A stretch of 64,000 bases of DNA from Paraburkholderia azotifigens. Its GTDB lineage: Bacteria; Pseudomonadota; Gammaproteobacteria; Burkholderiales; Burkholderiaceae. Positions 43,870 to 52,153 of the stretch are shown piece after piece. The translations under genes and the position numbers were made by a program. The stretch is taken from contig NZ_VOQS01000003.1 in NCBI RefSeq assembly GCF_007995085.1, positions 2,604,001 to 2,668,000 of the forward strand, in the 5' to 3' direction. The stretch's first letter is position 1; each line of letters begins with the position of its first letter. A model generated the notes under the pieces. It searched no databases. It was given only the letters and a program-made list of their open reading frames with translations, and was not told the DNA's origin.

Positions 43870-44637
43870 ATGTTTGCAGCTCTCAATTCCGTTCGTGGCA
43901 AGACCATCCGCAGCGCTTCCGCCGCACTCGCATTCAGCGCAATGCTGCTGAGCGGCTGCGCGGCAGCCAGCGTCACGAACACGGCTCAATACTCGACGCT
44001 CACGCAGGCGAATCCGCAGAACGTCTACGTGTACACGTTCGCGAGCAACCCGGAGTCCGTGAAGCTCGACAACAGCGGCCTCGTGCACAAGCTGGGCGCG
44101 AGCTTCTCCGGTTCGTCGCAGGCCGCGCAACAGACGCAGGAAGCGGCCGAAGCCAGCGACGCGCTGACGGATGAGGTAGTGGCGAAGCTGCAAGCGATGG
44201 GCATGCATGCGATCCGCACCGATGCGCCGCCCCCTGCCGACCAGAACGTGCTGATCGTCGAAGGCGCGGTGGGTTCGATCGACGCGGGCAACCATCGCCG
44301 CCGCACGCTGATCGGCCTCGGCGCGGGCAAGAGCGAGGTGACGGCGCACGTGCAGGTGCTGTACAAGCCGGCGGGCGGCATGCCGCAGCTGGTGCAGACC
44401 TTCGACGCCGACGCGAACAGCGGCCATATGCCAGGCGTCGCGGAAACGGCGGGCGTCGGCGCGGCGGTCGGACATGTCGCGACATCGGCGGCCGTCGGCG
44501 GCGCGCTGCATGTCGGCTCGGAGCACAAGAACGACACCGTGACGAGCGACTCGAAGAAGCTGGCCGACTCGGTGGCGAAACAGGTTGCGCAGATCGGCGT
44601 CGCGCAAGGATGGGTGTCGGGCGACCTGGTGAAATAA
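43870..44637 (+). CDS. DUF4410-type lipoprotein
   Basis: 255 aa from ATG 43870 with CAGGA upstream; an ATG at 43852 is an alternative. Lipoprotein signal with lipobox LLSGC (residues 28-32 region), then a compact domain (VYVYTFASNPESVKLDN; NVLIVEGAVGSIDAGNHRRR; GLGAGKSEVTAHVQVLY) of the DUF4410 type and a Gly/Ala-rich C-terminal half. Probably anchored to the outer membrane or the periplasmic face of the inner membrane. Function unknown. Confidence 0.82.
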   Translation: MFAALNSVRGKTIRSASAALAFSAMLLSGCAAASVTNTAQYSTLTQANPQNVYVYTFASNPESVKLDNSGLVHKLGASFSGSSQAAQQTQEAAEASDALTDEVVAKLQAMGMHAIRTDAPPPADQNVLIVEGAVGSIDAGNHRRRTLIGLGAGKSEVTAHVQVLYKPAGGMPQLVQTFDADANSGHMPGVAETAGVGAAVGHVATSAAVGGALHVGSEHKNDTVTSDSKKLADSVAKQVAQIGVAQGWVSGDLVK

Positions 44638-44718
44638 CGCGGGAGAAAGGGGAAAAGCAGGGGCAAAGCAGGGGCAAAGCGAGGCCGCCTATCGACGGCC
44701 GTGTTGCGAGGAGGCGAA

Positions 44719-44747
44719 TGGCGATGCCGCATGGCATCGCCGTTTGT
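44719..44747. terminator. Stem-loop between convergent lipoprotein and acdS genes
   Basis: GGCGATGCC (44720-44728) / GGCATCGCC (44733-44741) with a GCAT loop, followed by GTTTG. Strong stem, weak T tract; probably a shared terminator for the convergent pair. Confidence 0.5.
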
Positions 44748-44778
44748 CGTTACAGCGCGGGCGCGTGGCGCAAGCCGC

Positions 44779-45795
44779 TCAGCCTTCGCGGAACAGGAAG
44801 CTATAGGCGTTCAACGCGGGCACGCCGCCCAGGTGCGCATACAGCACTTTCGATCCCTCCGGAAATTCGCCGCGCCGCACCTTGTCGATCATGCCGTGCA
44901 TCGACTTGCCTTCGTACACGGGATCCGTCATCACGCCTTCGAGCCGCGCGCACAGGCGGATCGCTTCGAGCGTGCCGTCGTTGGGCAGGCCGTACTCGGG
45001 GCCGCCATAGCGCGTGTCGAGCACGACATCCTGCGCAGTGATGTCGCGGCCCAGATCGACCAGTTCCGCCGTACGCTTCGCGATACGCGTAATCTGCTCG
45101 TGCGTCTGCTCCGGTTTCGCGGAGGCGTCGATGCCGATCACGCGGTCCGCGCGCCCGTCCGCTGCGAAGCCGACGATCATCCCCGCCTGTGTGCTGCCCG
45201 TCACCGAGCACACGACCACATAGTCGAACTTGAAGCCAAGTTCGGCTTCCTGCTGCCGGACTTCTTCGGCGAAGCCGACGAAGCCCAGTCCGCCGAGCGG
45301 ATGCTCGGAACAGCCGGCGGGAATCGGGAACGGCTTGCCGCCCGCTGCGCGCACGCTGTCGAGCGCATCTTCCCAGCTCTTGCGAATACCAATGTCGAAG
45401 CCGTCGGGGACGAGCCGCACGTCGGCGCCCATGATGCGCGACATCTGGATATTGCCGACGCGGTCATACACGGCGTCGTGATAGTTGACCCAGTTCTCCT
45501 GCACGAGCACGCACTTCATGCCGAGATGCGCGGCAACGGCCGCCACCTGGCGCGTCTGGTTCGACTGGATGCCGCCGATCGACACGAGCGTATCGCAGCC
45601 TTGCGCGAGCGCTTCGGGAATCAGGTACTCGAGCTTGCGCGTCTTGTTGCCGCCGAACGCAAGACCGCTGTTGCAATCTTCGCGCTTCGCGTAAAGCTGA
45701 ACCTTGCCGCCGAGGTGGTCCGAGAGGCGCTTGAGCGGCTGGATCGGCGTCGGCCCGAAGGTGAGGGGATAACGGGGAAAGCGTTGCAGGTTCAT
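44779..45795 (-). CDS. acdS: 1-aminocyclopropane-1-carboxylate (ACC) deaminase
   Basis: 338 aa, the exact usual AcdS length. PLP Lys is K51 ([12 protein letters not shown]). The residues that separate true ACC deaminases from D-cysteine desulfhydrases are both present: E295 (with Y294, [11 protein letters not shown]) and L322 (AHLGGVP). It breaks the ethylene precursor ACC into 2-oxobutyrate and ammonia, lowering plant ethylene. The gene is divergent from an Lrp-type regulator (AcdR), the standard arrangement in Paraburkholderia. Confidence 0.97.
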   Translation of the reverse strand: MNLQRFPRYPLTFGPTPIQPLKRLSDHLGGKVQLYAKREDCNSGLAFGGNKTRKLEYLIPEALAQGCDTLVSIGGIQSNQTRQVAAVAAHLGMKCVLVQENWVNYHDAVYDRVGNIQMSRIMGADVRLVPDGFDIGIRKSWEDALDSVRAAGGKPFPIPAGCSEHPLGGLGFVGFAEEVRQQEAELGFKFDYVVVCSVTGSTQAGMIVGFAADGRADRVIGIDASAKPEQTHEQITRIAKRTAELVDLGRDITAQDVVLDTRYGGPEYGLPNDGTLEAIRLCARLEGVMTDPVYEGKSMHGMIDKVRRGEFPEGSKVLYAHLGGVPALNAYSFLFREG

Positions 45796-45989
45796 GGTCG
45801 GGATCCGTTGGTCTGGGAAGGGCGCGCATCGGGCGTCGGACGCTTGGGCCGGACGACACGCAAACGATGCCGCGCTGGGAAACATGATAGGAAAGACACG
45901 GCGAAATGAGCTTGCGAAATAAATCGTGTACGGATACTTTGAGAAGATAGATACGCCATTTCACCTTCTTTCATTTCTTGAAATCGCTC
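45796..45989. promoter_or_regulatory. acdS-acdR divergent control region
   Basis: 194 bp between the two divergent starts, clearly more AT-rich than its surroundings around 45895-45975. In known systems AcdR and global regulators bind here; no clear Lrp box can be fixed by eye. Confidence 0.55.
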
Positions 45990-46499
45990 ATGTGCGCAAC
46001 GAAATTACGCAGCCAACAGGCAGCGGAAGCCACGCCGCTCTCGCAACTCGACCGCATCGATCGCGCGATCCTCAAGCAGCTACAGCAGGACGCGTCGATC
46101 TCGAACGTTGCGCTCGCAGCCAGGGTGAAGCTGAGCGCGCCTGCATGCTTGCGGCGCGTCGAAAGGCTCAAGGAAATGGGCATGATCCGCGCGACGGTTG
46201 CGCTGCTCGATCCGAAAGCGGTCGGCGCGGGAATGCTGGTGGTGATCGGCGTGGTGCTGGACCGCTCGACACCCGACACCTTTGCCGCTTTCGAAAAGGC
46301 CGCGCAGAAGGTGTCGGGCTGCATGGAATGTCACGTGGTGACGGGCGAATTCGATTACTTCATGCTCGTGCGTACGCGCGACAGCGAGAGTTTCAACCGG
46401 CTGCACGCGGAGCAATTGCTATACCTGCCAGGCGTGCGGCAGATCCGCAGCTTCATGGTCCTCAAGGAAATCCTCTCGACGACGAAATTTCCGCTATGA
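45990..46499 (+). CDS. acdR: Lrp/AsnC-family regulator of ACC deaminase (AcdR)
   Basis: 169 aa from ATG 45990; a TTG at 45978 is possible and no clear ribosome site separates them. N-terminal HTH (LDRIDRAILKQLQQDASISN, then LSAPACLRRVERLKEMGMI) and C-terminal RAM ligand domain (GCMECHVVTGEFDYFMLVRT; LPGVRQIRSFMVLKEI). AcdR activates acdS in the presence of ACC or leucine-related signals. Divergent from acdS. Confidence 0.93.
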   Translation: MCATKLRSQQAAEATPLSQLDRIDRAILKQLQQDASISNVALAARVKLSAPACLRRVERLKEMGMIRATVALLDPKAVGAGMLVVIGVVLDRSTPDTFAAFEKAAQKVSGCMECHVVTGEFDYFMLVRTRDSESFNRLHAEQLLYLPGVRQIRSFMVLKEILSTTKFPL

Positions 46500-46593
46500 A
46501 GCATGGCAAGGCGTTTGCTTCGGGATTGACGGGCATTCCGGCGGCACGTTCATGCTTATACAATAGCCGTGCAGAGAGGCCATATTCCGGGCA

Positions 46594-49029
46594 ATGAGCG
46601 ACGACGAAAAAGACATCGGCAGCGTAGCAGGGCGAGACGGGCAGCCGCCTCTTCCGCGCGCGAAACACGATGCTGCGGCAGGCGGCATGGATGCGCTCGC
46701 GGAAGACTTCAGCAGCGAATGGCTGCGCCTGTGGGCCGAAACCACCACCGACTACTCGATCTACGCTCTCGCGCCCGACGGCACGATCATCAGCTGGAAC
46801 CTCGGCGGAGAGACCATCCAGGGTTACGCGCCCAACGAGATCATCGGCCAGCACGTCCGCGTGGTGTACACCGCGGAAGACCAGCGCAACCGCGTGCCGG
46901 AGATGGAACTCGAGCGCGCGCGCGAAGACGGCCGCTATGAAACGGAAGGCTGGCGCGCGCGCAAGGACGGCAGGCTGTTCTGGGCGAATGTGATCGTCAC
47001 GGCGCTTTACTCGCCAGGCGGCGAACTGCTGGGCTATGGGCGCGTCGTGCGCGACATCAGCGACAAGAAGAACGCGACCGACGCCGCCCTCGAAAGCGAC
47101 CGGCGCTTCCGTCTGCTGGTGCAGGGCGTGAACGACTACGCGATCTTCATGCTGTCGCCGGAAGGCTGTGTCACGAACTGGAATCCAGGCGCGCGGCGTA
47201 TCAAGGGCTATACCGACGAACAGATCATCGGCTCGCATTTTTCGTGCTTCTACACGCCTGAAGATGCGGCATCGGGCGTGCCGCAGCGCGGCCTCGAAAC
47301 GGCCGCGCGCGAAGGCCGCTGGGAAGCCGAAGGTTGGCGCGTGCGGCGCGACGGCAGCCGCTTCTGGGCGCATGTCGTGATCGACGCGATCCGCGACGAG
47401 AGCGGCACGCTGATCGGCTTCGCCAAGATCACGCGCGACATCACCGAGCGCCGTCAGGCCGCCGAACTGCTCGACCAGACGCGCAATGCGCTGTTTCAAT
47501 CCCAGAAGATGGAAGCGCTCGGCAAGCTGACGGGCGGCGTCGCGCACGACTTCAACAACGTGCTGCAAGTGCTGCGCGGCAATCTCGAACTGCTCGGCGC
47601 GCGGCACGACGATGCGTGGAGCCGGGCGCGTATCGGCCGCGCGATCGAGGCCGTCGAGCGCGGCTCGAAGCTCGCGTCGCAACTGCTCGCGTTCGGACGC
47701 CGTCAGGCGCTGCAGCCGGTCGCGAGCAGCCTCGGCGACGTGCTGCACAACATGGAAGACCTGCTGCGCCGCGCGCTCGGAGAACGCGTGCGCGTGCGCA
47801 TCCATGAGTCGCAGGGCAGCGGCGAGTTGTGGAACGTGCTGGTCGATACGCACCAGCTGGAAAACGTGCTGCTCAATCTCGCCATCAATTCGCGCGACGC
47901 AATGCCGGAAGGCGGCATGCTGACGTTTGGTCTGTCGAATGCCGTACTCGATTCACGGGCGGCCGTGACCGCGCAGGTCGACCCGGGTGAATACGTGAAG
48001 ATGACGGTCACCGACACGGGCACGGGCATGAACGCCGATGTCGCCGAGCGCGCCTTCGATCCATTTTTCACGACCAAGCCAGAGGGTCAGGGCACGGGGC
48101 TCGGCCTGAGCATGGCGTACGGTTTCGTGCTGCAAAGCGGCGGCCATATCGAACTGGCGAGCACGCCGGGCGTCGGCACCACGGTGACGATCTATCTGCC
48201 GCGCTCGACGCAGACACCCGTCGCGCGGCCCGCCCATTCCGTCGAACCGCACACGGGGGACGAGCTGCGGGGCGACGAAACCGTGCTCGTCGTCGAAGAC
48301 GACCGGCGCGTGCAACTGACGGTGGTCGACATGCTCTCGCAGCTCGGCTACGGCGTGCTGACCGCGAACGACGCGACGGAAGCGCTGACCGTGCTGCGCA
48401 GCGGCGCGAAGGTCGATCTGCTATTCAGCGACGTGGTGATGCCGGGCCCGCTGCTGAGCCCTGAAATGGCGCGCCAGGCGCTGCTGTTGCGGCCGTCGTT
48501 GAAAGTTCTGTTCACGTCGGGCCACACGCGCGACACGATGGGCCTCGATGCGCAGTTGCGGCGCGGCGCCGATCTGCTGCAAAAGCCGTATAGCCGCATG
48601 CAGCTCGCGCGCAAGATACGCGGCGTGTTCGACGGCACGCAGCGTGCGATGCTCGATGAGGCGCGGCCCGGTTCGCCGCACGCGCTGCACATCCTCGTCG
48701 TGGAAGACGACCGCGACGCGCGCGAAGCACTGTGCGAACTGCTCACGATGCTCGGTCATACGTTCGAGCCCGCGGGCAACGCGGAAGAGGCGTTGCAGCG
48801 CCTGAAACTGCATCCATTCGACGTGCTGCTCACCGATCTCACGCTGCCGGGCATGTCCGGCTTCGATCTCGCGCGCGCGGCGATCGCGATGCATGCCGCG
48901 CAGCGTGTCGTGTTTTCATCGGGGCTGGACGCGCAGTTGTCCGATGCAGCGCTGCCGTTCGCATGGACGGCGCTACGCAAGCCGTATTCGCTCGATCAGC
49001 TCAAGCACGCGCTCGACGCGCAGGCATGA
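46594..49029 (+). CDS. Hybrid histidine kinase: PAS-PAS-HisKA-HATPase-REC-REC
   Basis: 811 aa. Two PAS domains of the same type (YSIYALAPDGTIISWNLGGE at about 55; DYAIFMLSPEGCVTNWNPGA at about 185) are followed by the dimerisation helix with the phospho-His in LTGGVAHDFNNVLQVLRG, the ATPase domain (LLNLAINSRDAMPEGG; VTDTGTGMN; GTGLGLSMAYG), and two receiver domains (LLFSDVVMPGP; VLLTDLTLPGMSG). A TATACA hexamer at 46557-46562, preceded by TGC, may be an extended -10. The PAS type resembles LOV/RsbP-like PAS domains but lacks the NCRFLQ flavin motif, so light sensing is not supported. No partner regulator is adjacent. Confidence 0.93.
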   Translation: MSDDEKDIGSVAGRDGQPPLPRAKHDAAAGGMDALAEDFSSEWLRLWAETTTDYSIYALAPDGTIISWNLGGETIQGYAPNEIIGQHVRVVYTAEDQRNRVPEMELERAREDGRYETEGWRARKDGRLFWANVIVTALYSPGGELLGYGRVVRDISDKKNATDAALESDRRFRLLVQGVNDYAIFMLSPEGCVTNWNPGARRIKGYTDEQIIGSHFSCFYTPEDAASGVPQRGLETAAREGRWEAEGWRVRRDGSRFWAHVVIDAIRDESGTLIGFAKITRDITERRQAAELLDQTRNALFQSQKMEALGKLTGGVAHDFNNVLQVLRGNLELLGARHDDAWSRARIGRAIEAVERGSKLASQLLAFGRRQALQPVASSLGDVLHNMEDLLRRALGERVRVRIHESQGSGELWNVLVDTHQLENVLLNLAINSRDAMPEGGMLTFGLSNAVLDSRAAVTAQVDPGEYVKMTVTDTGTGMNADVAERAFDPFFTTKPEGQGTGLGLSMAYGFVLQSGGHIELASTPGVGTTVTIYLPRSTQTPVARPAHSVEPHTGDELRGDETVLVVEDDRRVQLTVVDMLSQLGYGVLTANDATEALTVLRSGAKVDLLFSDVVMPGPLLSPEMARQALLLRPSLKVLFTSGHTRDTMGLDAQLRRGADLLQKPYSRMQLARKIRGVFDGTQRAMLDEARPGSPHALHILVVEDDRDAREALCELLTMLGHTFEPAGNAEEALQRLKLHPFDVLLTDLTLPGMSGFDLARAAIAMHAAQRVVFSSGLDAQLSDAALPFAWTALRKPYSLDQLKHALDAQA

Positions 49030-49035
49030 CGCCCA

Positions 49036-49725
49036 TCATTTGTTGCTCTTGCGCGCCGCTTCGCGTTGCGCGAGCATGCCCGCTTCCCGCAGTGCCGCGA
49101 CGATAGCGGCATACGCGCGATGGCGCGTCGCTTCGTCGGGCGCGCGCAGCGCGAACGAAGGATGATAGGTCGGCACCACGTGCCGGCCGCCGTGTTCGAG
49201 CACCTTGCCGACGACAGCCTGCAGCCGCGCATCGCGATCTTCGAGTATCGACTTGAGGGCAGTCGCGCCGAGCGCGACGAGCACGCGCGGCTCCACGGAA
49301 GCCAGTTCGCGTTCCAGCCAGTAGCGACACGCATCGATTTCGCGCTGCGCGGGTGTCTTGTGCATGCGCCGCTTGCCGCGCGGCTCCCACTTGAAATGCT
49401 TGACGGCATTCGTCACGTACACGTCGCGGCGAGCGACGCCCGCTTCCTGCAACGCGTCGTCGAGCAACTGGCCTGCGGGCCCGACGAACGGCATGCCCTG
49501 CAGGTCCTCCCTGTCGCCCGGCTGCTCGCCGACCATCATCATGGGCGCGTGCTTCGGCCCGACGCCGCCGACCGCTTGCGTCGCGCGCGACCAGAGTGCG
49601 CAGCGCCGGCAGTCTTCGAGGCGCTCCGGTTGCTGGTCCCGTTCGACGGATGATGGGTCTTTCGCGGCGCGCTTCGTTGCGCCGGTTTCATCGGTGGATG
49701 ACGGTGTGGGTTTGCGCGTGCTCAT
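49036..49725 (-). CDS. UdgX-type uracil-DNA glycosylase (covalent uracil-DNA binder)
   Basis: 229 aa from ATG 49725 (MSTRKPTPSSTDETG). Family 4-like core: Fe-S cysteines C39 and C42 (DCRRC) and C133 (DACRYWL), motif A GEQPGDRE (67-74), and the late HPS motif (TYHPSFAL). The diagnostic UdgX insertion is present as K118-R-R-M-H122, followed by KTPAQREIDACRYWL. In mycobacterial UdgX the loop is KRRIH and its His bonds covalently to the abasic sugar after uracil removal. Here Ile is Met, but the His is kept. Confidence 0.88.
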   Translation of the reverse strand: MSTRKPTPSSTDETGATKRAAKDPSSVERDQQPERLEDCRRCALWSRATQAVGGVGPKHAPMMMVGEQPGDREDLQGMPFVGPAGQLLDDALQEAGVARRDVYVTNAVKHFKWEPRGKRRMHKTPAQREIDACRYWLERELASVEPRVLVALGATALKSILEDRDARLQAVVGKVLEHGGRHVVPTYHPSFALRAPDEATRHRAYAAIVAALREAGMLAQREAARKSNK

Positions 49726-49900
49726 GATGCCTGGTTCGCCATGCATGTGCGGGCAGATCAGCAATACACGTTCCCTTCAGTTGCACGAAGCGTCGATCGT
49801 CGGGTAGGTCAGACGAGCGCGGACGGGCACGGACGGGCGGAATGCTTTTTGCGCCCCTGATTCAAGGCAGTTTCCGAATCAACCCACTCTGGAGGCCGGC

Positions 49901-50311
49901 ATGAGCACACTGAATCCCGACGACGAGCAACGCCCCGTGGTCAGGCAGACGGGACACGACAACGCATCGCTGGGTCCGAGCGATTCGTCGGATAGCGGCA
50001 GCGACATGGCGGGCGCGAAGCGTCATGCGTTCGACATCGACGACGAACTCGACAACCATGCGCTCGAAACGGGCGAAGCCGAACTGGCGAGCGACACCGA
50101 CCGTGCGGGCACGGGCGAACGCGCATCGGCCGATGGCGATTCGACGCTCGAGCAGAACGAGGACATCGACGTCGATCGTGTGATCAGCGCGACGGGCGAA
50201 GAAGCATCCGAAGGCATGGCGGGCGAGATGATCGACGGCTCGGATGAAGGCGTGCAAGACGAAGGTGAAGACGCAACGGAAGACGAAGCGCTGCGCCAGC
50301 GCCGCAAATAA
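49901..50311 (+). CDS. Small acidic, probably disordered protein
   Basis: 136 aa, very rich in Asp, Glu, Ser and Gly (MSTLNPDDEQRPVVRQTGHD; EDIDVDRVISATGEEASEGM; GVQDEGEDATEDEALRQRRK) with no Cys and few hydrophobics. GGAGG lies upstream of the ATG. Proteins of this sort are common near stress genes in Burkholderia. No domain is recognised. Confidence 0.72.
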   Translation: MSTLNPDDEQRPVVRQTGHDNASLGPSDSSDSGSDMAGAKRHAFDIDDELDNHALETGEAELASDTDRAGTGERASADGDSTLEQNEDIDVDRVISATGEEASEGMAGEMIDGSDEGVQDEGEDATEDEALRQRRK

Positions 50312-50436
50312 AGCGCGGGCGCATGCCTTGCTCAACTCAGGACATTGGCGGGCGGTGTCGGCGAAAGAGGATGCTAAAGAGATTTGCAGCGCGCCGCCGC
50401 CCTTTATCGAACGAAGTCTGGAACAAGGGAGGCATC

Positions 50437-51048
50437 ATGTCGCTCATCGTTGCCGCACGATTCATCACTTTCCCCGCGGCCGAATCCGCAGCCGAACGTC
50501 TGTTCCGTGCGGGTTTCCTCGAAGAAGACGTGTCGCTGTTCTTCGTCAATCCGCGCGGACAGCATGCGCGCTTTCCGATTGGCGGCGATGAAAACAAGGA
50601 CGCCGCCGCCACCGATGCGCCGAAGGGCGCGGGCATCGGCGTGACGATCGGGGCCGTTGCGGGCGCCGTCGTCGGCGTCGGCATCTTTACGGCGTTTTCC
50701 GCGCCCGTATTGGTATCGGCGATTGCCGCCGGGGTCGGCGCTTACATCGGCTCGCTGATCGGCGCGATGTACCGCACGCGCGGCGGCGGCAAGGGCATGC
50801 ATCGCGAGCCGGTGCATCACGAAGAGCGCGACTCGGGCGTGCTGCTCGCCGTGCACGTGACGCCCGAAACACAGCATACGGCCACGCACGTGCTGCGCGA
50901 GGCGGGCGGCGCGGCGATCGAACGCGCCACAGGGCGCTGGCAGCAGGGCCGCTGGGCGGACTTCGATCCGCTGCGGCCGCCGCAGCCGGTGCAGGCCGAC
51001 CGCGCGGTCGACGAACGCGGCATGGATGGCCGCGAACGGCACGCCTGA
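50437..51048 (+). CDS. Glycine-zipper membrane protein, stress-related
   Basis: 203 aa from ATG 50437 with AAGGGAGG upstream. A small N-terminal alpha/beta part (SLIVAARFITFPAAESAAER) precedes a double Gly-zipper membrane hairpin (GAGIGVTIGAVAGAVVGVGI; VLVSAIAAGVGAYIGSLIGA) and a soluble repeat-like tail (VLLAVHVTPETQHTATHVLR). The architecture (ferredoxin-like, zipper, ferredoxin-like) resembles general-stress proteins that sense membranes. Function unknown. Confidence 0.8.
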   Translation: MSLIVAARFITFPAAESAAERLFRAGFLEEDVSLFFVNPRGQHARFPIGGDENKDAAATDAPKGAGIGVTIGAVAGAVVGVGIFTAFSAPVLVSAIAAGVGAYIGSLIGAMYRTRGGGKGMHREPVHHEERDSGVLLAVHVTPETQHTATHVLREAGGAAIERATGRWQQGRWADFDPLRPPQPVQADRAVDERGMDGRERHA

Positions 51049-51079
51049 TTTCCCTCCGCGTACCACCGCACAAACAAAA

Positions 51080-51114
51080 GCAGCGCGCGGCGTCACACCG
51101 CGCGCTGCGTTCTT
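51080..51114. terminator. Strong stem-loop after the glycine-zipper gene
   Basis: GCAGCGCGCGG (51080-51090) / CCGCGCGCTGC (51098-51108), 11 perfect pairs with a 7-nt loop, followed by GTTCTTT. A-rich on the left, so it may work in both directions. Confidence 0.7.
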
Positions 51115-51133
51115 TCATCACGCTTTCGCTGGT

Positions 51134-51161
51134 CGTCAGTCGCTAGCCGTCAGTCGCTAGC
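51134..51161. repeat. 14-bp tandem duplication at the end of the small acidic gene
   Basis: CGTCAGTCGCTAGC is present twice back to back (51134-51147, 51148-51161), ending 4 bp before the stop of the minus-strand gene at 51165. Confidence 0.8.
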
Positions 51162-51164
51162 CAA

Positions 51165-51326
51165 TCAACGGGCGCCTTCCGCATCGTCCTCTTCTTCATC
51201 GTCCAGGTCGTCCTCGAGGTCATCATCGTCGTCGAGGGTGATCCGGCCCATGCCGACGCCCGCGTCCTTGTCCGCATAGGGTTGGCGAGGGGCGTTTTCG
51301 TCCGGGGCGTAATTCTTTCTGACCAT
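51165..51326 (-). CDS. Small acidic protein with a poly-Asp/Glu tail
   Basis: 53 aa from ATG 51326 with GGAG 6 bp upstream (an ATG at 51338 is alternative). Starts MVRKNYAPDENAPRQPYADK and ends in a run of Asp and Glu (LDDDDDLEDDLDDEEEDDAE). No known domain. Its acidic tail suggests an RNA- or protein-binding or simply disordered role. It stands alone on the minus strand upstream of the EEP gene's 3' end by about 75 bp. Confidence 0.55.
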   Translation of the reverse strand: MVRKNYAPDENAPRQPYADKDAGVGMGRITLDDDDDLEDDLDDEEEDDAEGAR

Positions 51327-51400
51327 TGGCAGCTCCATGAAGAATGTTGAACGAACCCGCAGAGCGCGCAAGCGTTGCGCCTGCGCTTCACCGCGAACTA

Positions 51401-52153
51401 CTAATAATGCTCCCGCGCGATCCGCGCGACCAGCGGCAAATGATCCGATGCGACACGCGCGCGCATGCTGCCGTGCACCTGCACATCGAGCAGGCGGTCG
51501 GAGGGGTGCATCCAGATGCGGTCGAGCGCGAACACGGGCAGCCGCGACGGGAATGTGCGCGGCGCGGGCGCCGCCTGAAAATGGGTGACGAGCATGCGCA
51601 GCGCGTGGCCCCAGACGAACCATTCGTTGATGTCGCCCATCAGCAGCACGGGCATGCGGGGCGTATCGAAAGCGGAGATCAGCGCGCGGATCTGCGCGCG
51701 CCGTTCGCGCGCCGACAGTCCCAGATGCGTCGCGACGACACGCAGCGCCGTGCCCCGGCCATCCGTTTGCACATCGACGTCGAGCGCGCCGCGCGCTTCG
51801 CGCGTGCCGAACGACAGATCGAGCGCACGCGTCGCGCAGATGGGCAGGCGGCTCAGGATCGCGTTGCCATAGCGGCGTTCGGGCGTATCGAGCGTCGGTC
51901 CTGCGACGGCATTCATCCCTGTCATTTCGCGCAAGACGGGCAGCGCATTCGGCGCAAAACTGCCGCCCAACGGGACTTCCTGCAACGCGACGATATCGGC
52001 GTCGAGTTCGCGGATCACGTGGGCGGTCCGCTCCGGCGCGGCGATCCCGTCCGTGCCGATCGTGCCGTGGATGTTGTACGTGGCGATGCGCAACGCACGG
52101 ACATCGTCGGCCGCGATCCGCTCCTGCAGGGAAGACAGGCCCGGATCGTTCAT
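51401..52153 (-). CDS. Endonuclease/exonuclease/phosphatase (EEP) family protein
   Basis: 250 aa from ATG 52153, overlapping the phospholipase D stop by 4 bp. EEP metal-site motifs are intact: LRIATYNIHGTIG, VALQEVPLGG, THLGLSARERRAQI, LLMGDINEW and the final SDHLPLVA. Members cut nucleic acids or phosphoinositide-like substrates. Coupling to a PLD-VTT protein suggests a lipid-phosphodiesterase role, perhaps a split form of larger PLD-VTT-EEP fusions (inference). Confidence 0.9.
   Translation of the reverse strand: MNDPGLSSLQERIAADDVRALRIATYNIHGTIGTDGIAAPERTAHVIRELDADIVALQEVPLGGSFAPNALPVLREMTGMNAVAGPTLDTPERRYGNAILSRLPICATRALDLSFGTREARGALDVDVQTDGRGTALRVVATHLGLSARERRAQIRALISAFDTPRMPVLLMGDINEWFVWGHALRMLVTHFQAAPAPRTFPSRLPVFALDRIWMHPSDRLLDVQVHGSMRARVASDHLPLVARIAREHY

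Noticed and set aside
46594..49029. LOV photoreceptor kinase
   Set aside because: Neither PAS domain contains the flavin-binding GxNCRFLQ motif with its reactive Cys.
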